Notes under the pieces: model-generated
Seen by the model: the letters and a program-made list of their open reading frames with translations, nothing else
Database searches by the model: none
Told to the model about the DNA's origin: nothing
Made by a program: the position numbers and the translations under genes
Part shown: in pieces, positions 5,799 through 7,986 of the stretch
How the letters are laid out: the number at the start of each line of letters is the position of its first letter
Numbering within the stretch: the stretch's first letter is position 1
Origin: an uncultured Paracoccaceae bacterium
GTDB lineage: Bacteria; Pseudomonadota; Alphaproteobacteria; Rhodobacterales; Rhodobacteraceae
DNA: 7,986 bases
Assembly: GCA_937927675.1 (NCBI GenBank)
Contig: CALBSG010000167.1
Location: 1-7,986, forward strand
Direction: 5' to 3'

Positions 5799-5825
5799 GC
5801 ATTTGCCCATAATCGCGGCAAATGC
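5799..5825. promoter_or_regulatory. Perfect 9-9-9 inverted repeat between the SDR gene and ptsP (possible operator)
   Basis: GCATTTGCC (5799-5807) and GGCAAATGC (5817-5825) are exact inverted copies around a 9-base spacer, CATAATCGC. The element lies 73 bases upstream of the SDR start and about 100 bases upstream of ptsP, inside their shared 200-base divergent region. Its symmetry suits binding by a dimeric repressor or activator, most plausibly acting on the SDR gene. No regulator gene lies in the window. A hairpin in the SDR leader RNA is the alternative. Confidence 0.45.
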
Positions 5826-5926
5826 CCGTTCTGGTAGCTAAATTGCGCAAAATGGCGCTGAACCTGTCCGAAATTAACTCCCCATTTACCAGTATTGGTC
5901 CTATAGACGGGGAGAGGAGTCTGCCC

Positions 5927-7986
5927 ATGCCCGAACGCAGTGAAAGCGACAGCCGCAAGCTTTTGCGGCGCTTGCGCGATGTGCTTGCCACCCCCGCCAA
6001 GGGGCAGGAACGGCTGGACCGTATCACCCATCTGATTGCCGACAGCATGAAGACCGAGGTTTGCTCGATCTATCTGTTCCGCGACGCCGAGACGCTGGAA
6101 CTGTGCGCGACCGAAGGGCTGAAGCCTGAGGCGGTCCACCAGACCCGGATGAAACTGGGGGAGGGGCTGGTCGGGCGTGTTGCGCGCACGGGGCAGCCCG
6201 TGAACACCGCCGATGCGCCGTCGGAAAAGGGCTTTCGCTTTATGCCAGAGACGGGGGAAGAAATTTATTCCTCGTTCCTTGGCGTGCCGATCCAGCGGGT
6301 GGGCGAAAAGCTGGGCGTCTTGGTGGTGCAATCGAAAACCGCCCGCCAATATGCCGAGGATGAGATCGACGCCTTGGACGTTGTGGCCATGGTGCTGGCC
6401 GAAATGACCGAACTTGGCGCCTTTGCCGGTGACGATGTACAGGCCCTGCACAAGCAGCCTTTGATGTTCCGCGGCGGCACCGGGCAAGAAGGCACCGCCG
6501 AGGGCCGGGTCTGGCTGCATGAACCGCGCGTCGTGGTGACCAACCCGGTCGCCGATGACCCGCTGACCGAAATCGACCGCATCCGCGACGCCGTCAGCGT
6601 CTTGCGGGTGTCGGTTGATGACCTGCTGGCCGCTGAAAGCCTAGAGAAAGAGCAAAAACAGGTTCTTGAAGCCTATCGGATGTTCGCCCATTCGCGCGGC
6701 TGGTTGCGCCGGATGGAGGAAGACATTCAGCGCGGGCTGTCGGCCGAGGCTGCGGTCGAAAAAGAACAATCCACCGCAAGAAACCGGCTGGAGCAGGTCG
6801 AGGATCCCTATCTGCGCGAACGCCTGCATGATCTGGACGATCTGTCGAACCGCCTGCTGCGCATCCTGACGGGGCAGGGCAAAGATACCGGCGCGCAGAT
6901 GCCTGAAAATCCGGTTCTGGTGGCGCGCAACATCGGTCCGGCTGAAATGCTCGACTATGGCCGCAAACTGAAGGGCGTCGTGCTGGAAGAGGGCTCGGTC
7001 GGCTCTCATGCCGCGATTGTCGCCCGCGCACTGGCCATTCCGATGGTGATCCATGCCCGCAACGTTACCGCCGAGGCGCTGAACGGCGATGCCATTCTGG
7101 TCGATGGCGATCAGGGCATTGTGCATCTGCGGCCCGAAGAAACCGTCTCTCGCAGCTTCCGCGACAAGATCGCGATGCAGGCCGAGGCGCAAAAGCGCTA
7201 TGCGTCCTTGCGCGATCTGCCCGCGACCACCCGCGACGGCGTCTCGATTTCGTTGCAGATGAACGCGGGCCTGATGGCCGATCTGCCCAGCCTTGAAGGC
7301 TCTGGTGCCGAAGGCGTGGGGCTTTTCCGCACCGAGTTGCAGTTCCTGATCCGCAACAAGATGCCGCAACGGGCCGAACTTGCCACGCTTTACGCCCGCG
7401 TGATGGACGCCGCCAAGGGCCGCCCGGTTGCGTTCCGCACGCTGGATATCGGGTCGGACAAGGTGCTGCCTTACATGAAGCCGCAGGATGAACCGAACCC
7501 TGCGATGGGCTGGCGGGCGATCCGGGTTGGCTTGGACAAACCGGGTGTTCTGCGCATGCAAGTGCAGGCGCTGATCCGGGCGTCGAAGGGGCGGCCACTG
7601 GCCATCATGTTCCCCTTCATCACCGAACATGCCGAATTCCAAGAGGCGCGCAGCCATGTCTTGCGCGAGGTCCACCGCGAGCGGTCCTTGGGCCATCCGG
7701 TGCCGGAAGATCTGGAAATCGGCGCCATGCTGGAAACGCCCAGCCTTGCCTATGCGCCGCAAGCCTTTTTTGATCTGGCCGATTTCATCTCGATCGGTGG
7801 CAATGACCTGAAACAGTTCTTCTTTGCCGCTGACCGCGAGAATGAGCGGGTGCGCAAGCGCTATGACAGTTTGAACCTGTCGTTCCTGTCGTTTCTTGAA
7901 CAGGTCGTGACCCGCTGCAATGCCTCGGGCACCCGACTGTCGTTCTGCGGTGAGGATGCGGGCCGTCCGGTCGAGGCGTTGGCATT
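5927..7986 (+). CDS. ptsP: PTS-Ntr phosphoenolpyruvate-protein phosphotransferase (EI-Ntr), 3' end cut by window
   Basis: PtsP takes phosphate from phosphoenolpyruvate and passes it to the HPr-like protein NPr (PtsO) and on to EIIA-Ntr, a cytoplasmic relay that regulates rather than transports. The ATG at 5927 has AGGAG (5915-5919) 7 bases upstream. The window holds 686 codons of an expected 750 or so. An N-terminal GAF domain (about 20-160: CSIYLFRD, GLVGRVARTGQPV, SFLGVPI) marks EI-Ntr as against sugar-PTS enzyme I; in E. coli it senses glutamine. The NPr-binding and phosphohistidine domain covers about 178-405, with the active His361 in GSVGSHAAIVAR. The PEP-binding barrel follows: GLFRTELQF at 465-473, RTLDIGSDK at 504-512, NPAMGWRAIR at 524-533, MLETPS at 601-606, GGNDLKQFFFAADRENE at 624-640 and catalytic Cys674 in FCGEDAGRP. 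A CTCCCC/GGGGAG pair (5878-5883, 5909-5914) could fold over the bases just before the ribosome site, but this is weak. Confidence 0.97.
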   Translation, partial: MPERSESDSRKLLRRLRDVLATPAKGQERLDRITHLIADSMKTEVCSIYLFRDAETLELCATEGLKPEAVHQTRMKLGEGLVGRVARTGQPVNTADAPSEKGFRFMPETGEEIYSSFLGVPIQRVGEKLGVLVVQSKTARQYAEDEIDALDVVAMVLAEMTELGAFAGDDVQALHKQPLMFRGGTGQEGTAEGRVWLHEPRVVVTNPVADDPLTEIDRIRDAVSVLRVSVDDLLAAESLEKEQKQVLEAYRMFAHSRGWLRRMEEDIQRGLSAEAAVEKEQSTARNRLEQVEDPYLRERLHDLDDLSNRLLRILTGQGKDTGAQMPENPVLVARNIGPAEMLDYGRKLKGVVLEEGSVGSHAAIVARALAIPMVIHARNVTAEALNGDAILVDGDQGIVHLRPEETVSRSFRDKIAMQAEAQKRYASLRDLPATTRDGVSISLQMNAGLMADLPSLEGSGAEGVGLFRTELQFLIRNKMPQRAELATLYARVMDAAKGRPVAFRTLDIGSDKVLPYMKPQDEPNPAMGWRAIRVGLDKPGVLRMQVQALIRASKGRPLAIMFPFITEHAEFQEARSHVLREVHRERSLGHPVPEDLEIGAMLETPSLAYAPQAFFDLADFISIGGNDLKQFFFAADRENERVRKRYDSLNLSFLSFLEQVVTRCNASGTRLSFCGEDAGRPVEALA

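Noticed and set aside
6641..7762. Open minus frame (373 codons) inside ptsP
   Set aside because: It is an antisense shadow of the EI-Ntr reading frame. The composition is biased and no motif is present.

Overview
The window looks like part of a high-GC alphaproteobacterial chromosome, most likely from the Rhodobacterales (Rhodobacter/Gemmobacter/Paracoccus-like). The support is the protein sequences of PurD, LysC, PtsP and XseA, the strong G/C bias at third codon positions, and an intergenic 'GAGTATTTG..CCAAGATGAA' palindrome of a kind I associate with that order. This is housekeeping chromosome: I see no phage, transposon, CRISPR array, tRNA or rRNA.

Layout. Bases 1 to about 200 do not belong with the rest. 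Reading from the left, there is a fragment of an alpha/beta-hydrolase (+ strand, nucleophile elbow GWSGGG), then a fragment of a spirochete-type flagellin FlaB (- strand), and then the xseA gene (- strand). The flagellin fragment is fused in frame to xseA after its 169th codon. The joins sit in short stretches that can be read as either neighbour, which points to an assembly or amplification chimera at a contig end. From about 200 onward the sequence is coherent. xseA (exonuclease VII large subunit, first 169 codons) is divergent from purD (purine synthesis). A long perfect palindrome and a GC hairpin follow purD. Next come a bestrophin-family membrane channel and lysC (aspartokinase, with a likely internal start for a regulatory subunit), closed by a strong bidirectional terminator. 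On the opposite strand lie a small secreted HdeA/HdeB-family protein and an SDR dehydrogenase resembling Caulobacter D-xylose 1-dehydrogenase. Divergent from the SDR gene is ptsP (enzyme I of the nitrogen PTS), which runs off the right edge of the window.

How the genes relate. purD and lysC are independent biosynthetic genes, and ptsP starts the PTS-Ntr regulatory phosphorelay. The hdeA-like and SDR genes interrupt an otherwise same-strand lysC to ptsP layout and look like accessory insertions. I see no operon of a new kind and no evidence for an undescribed multi-gene system. The points most worth a second look are the three-source chimera at the left end, the internal translation start in lysC, and three perfect inverted repeats in intergenic regions.
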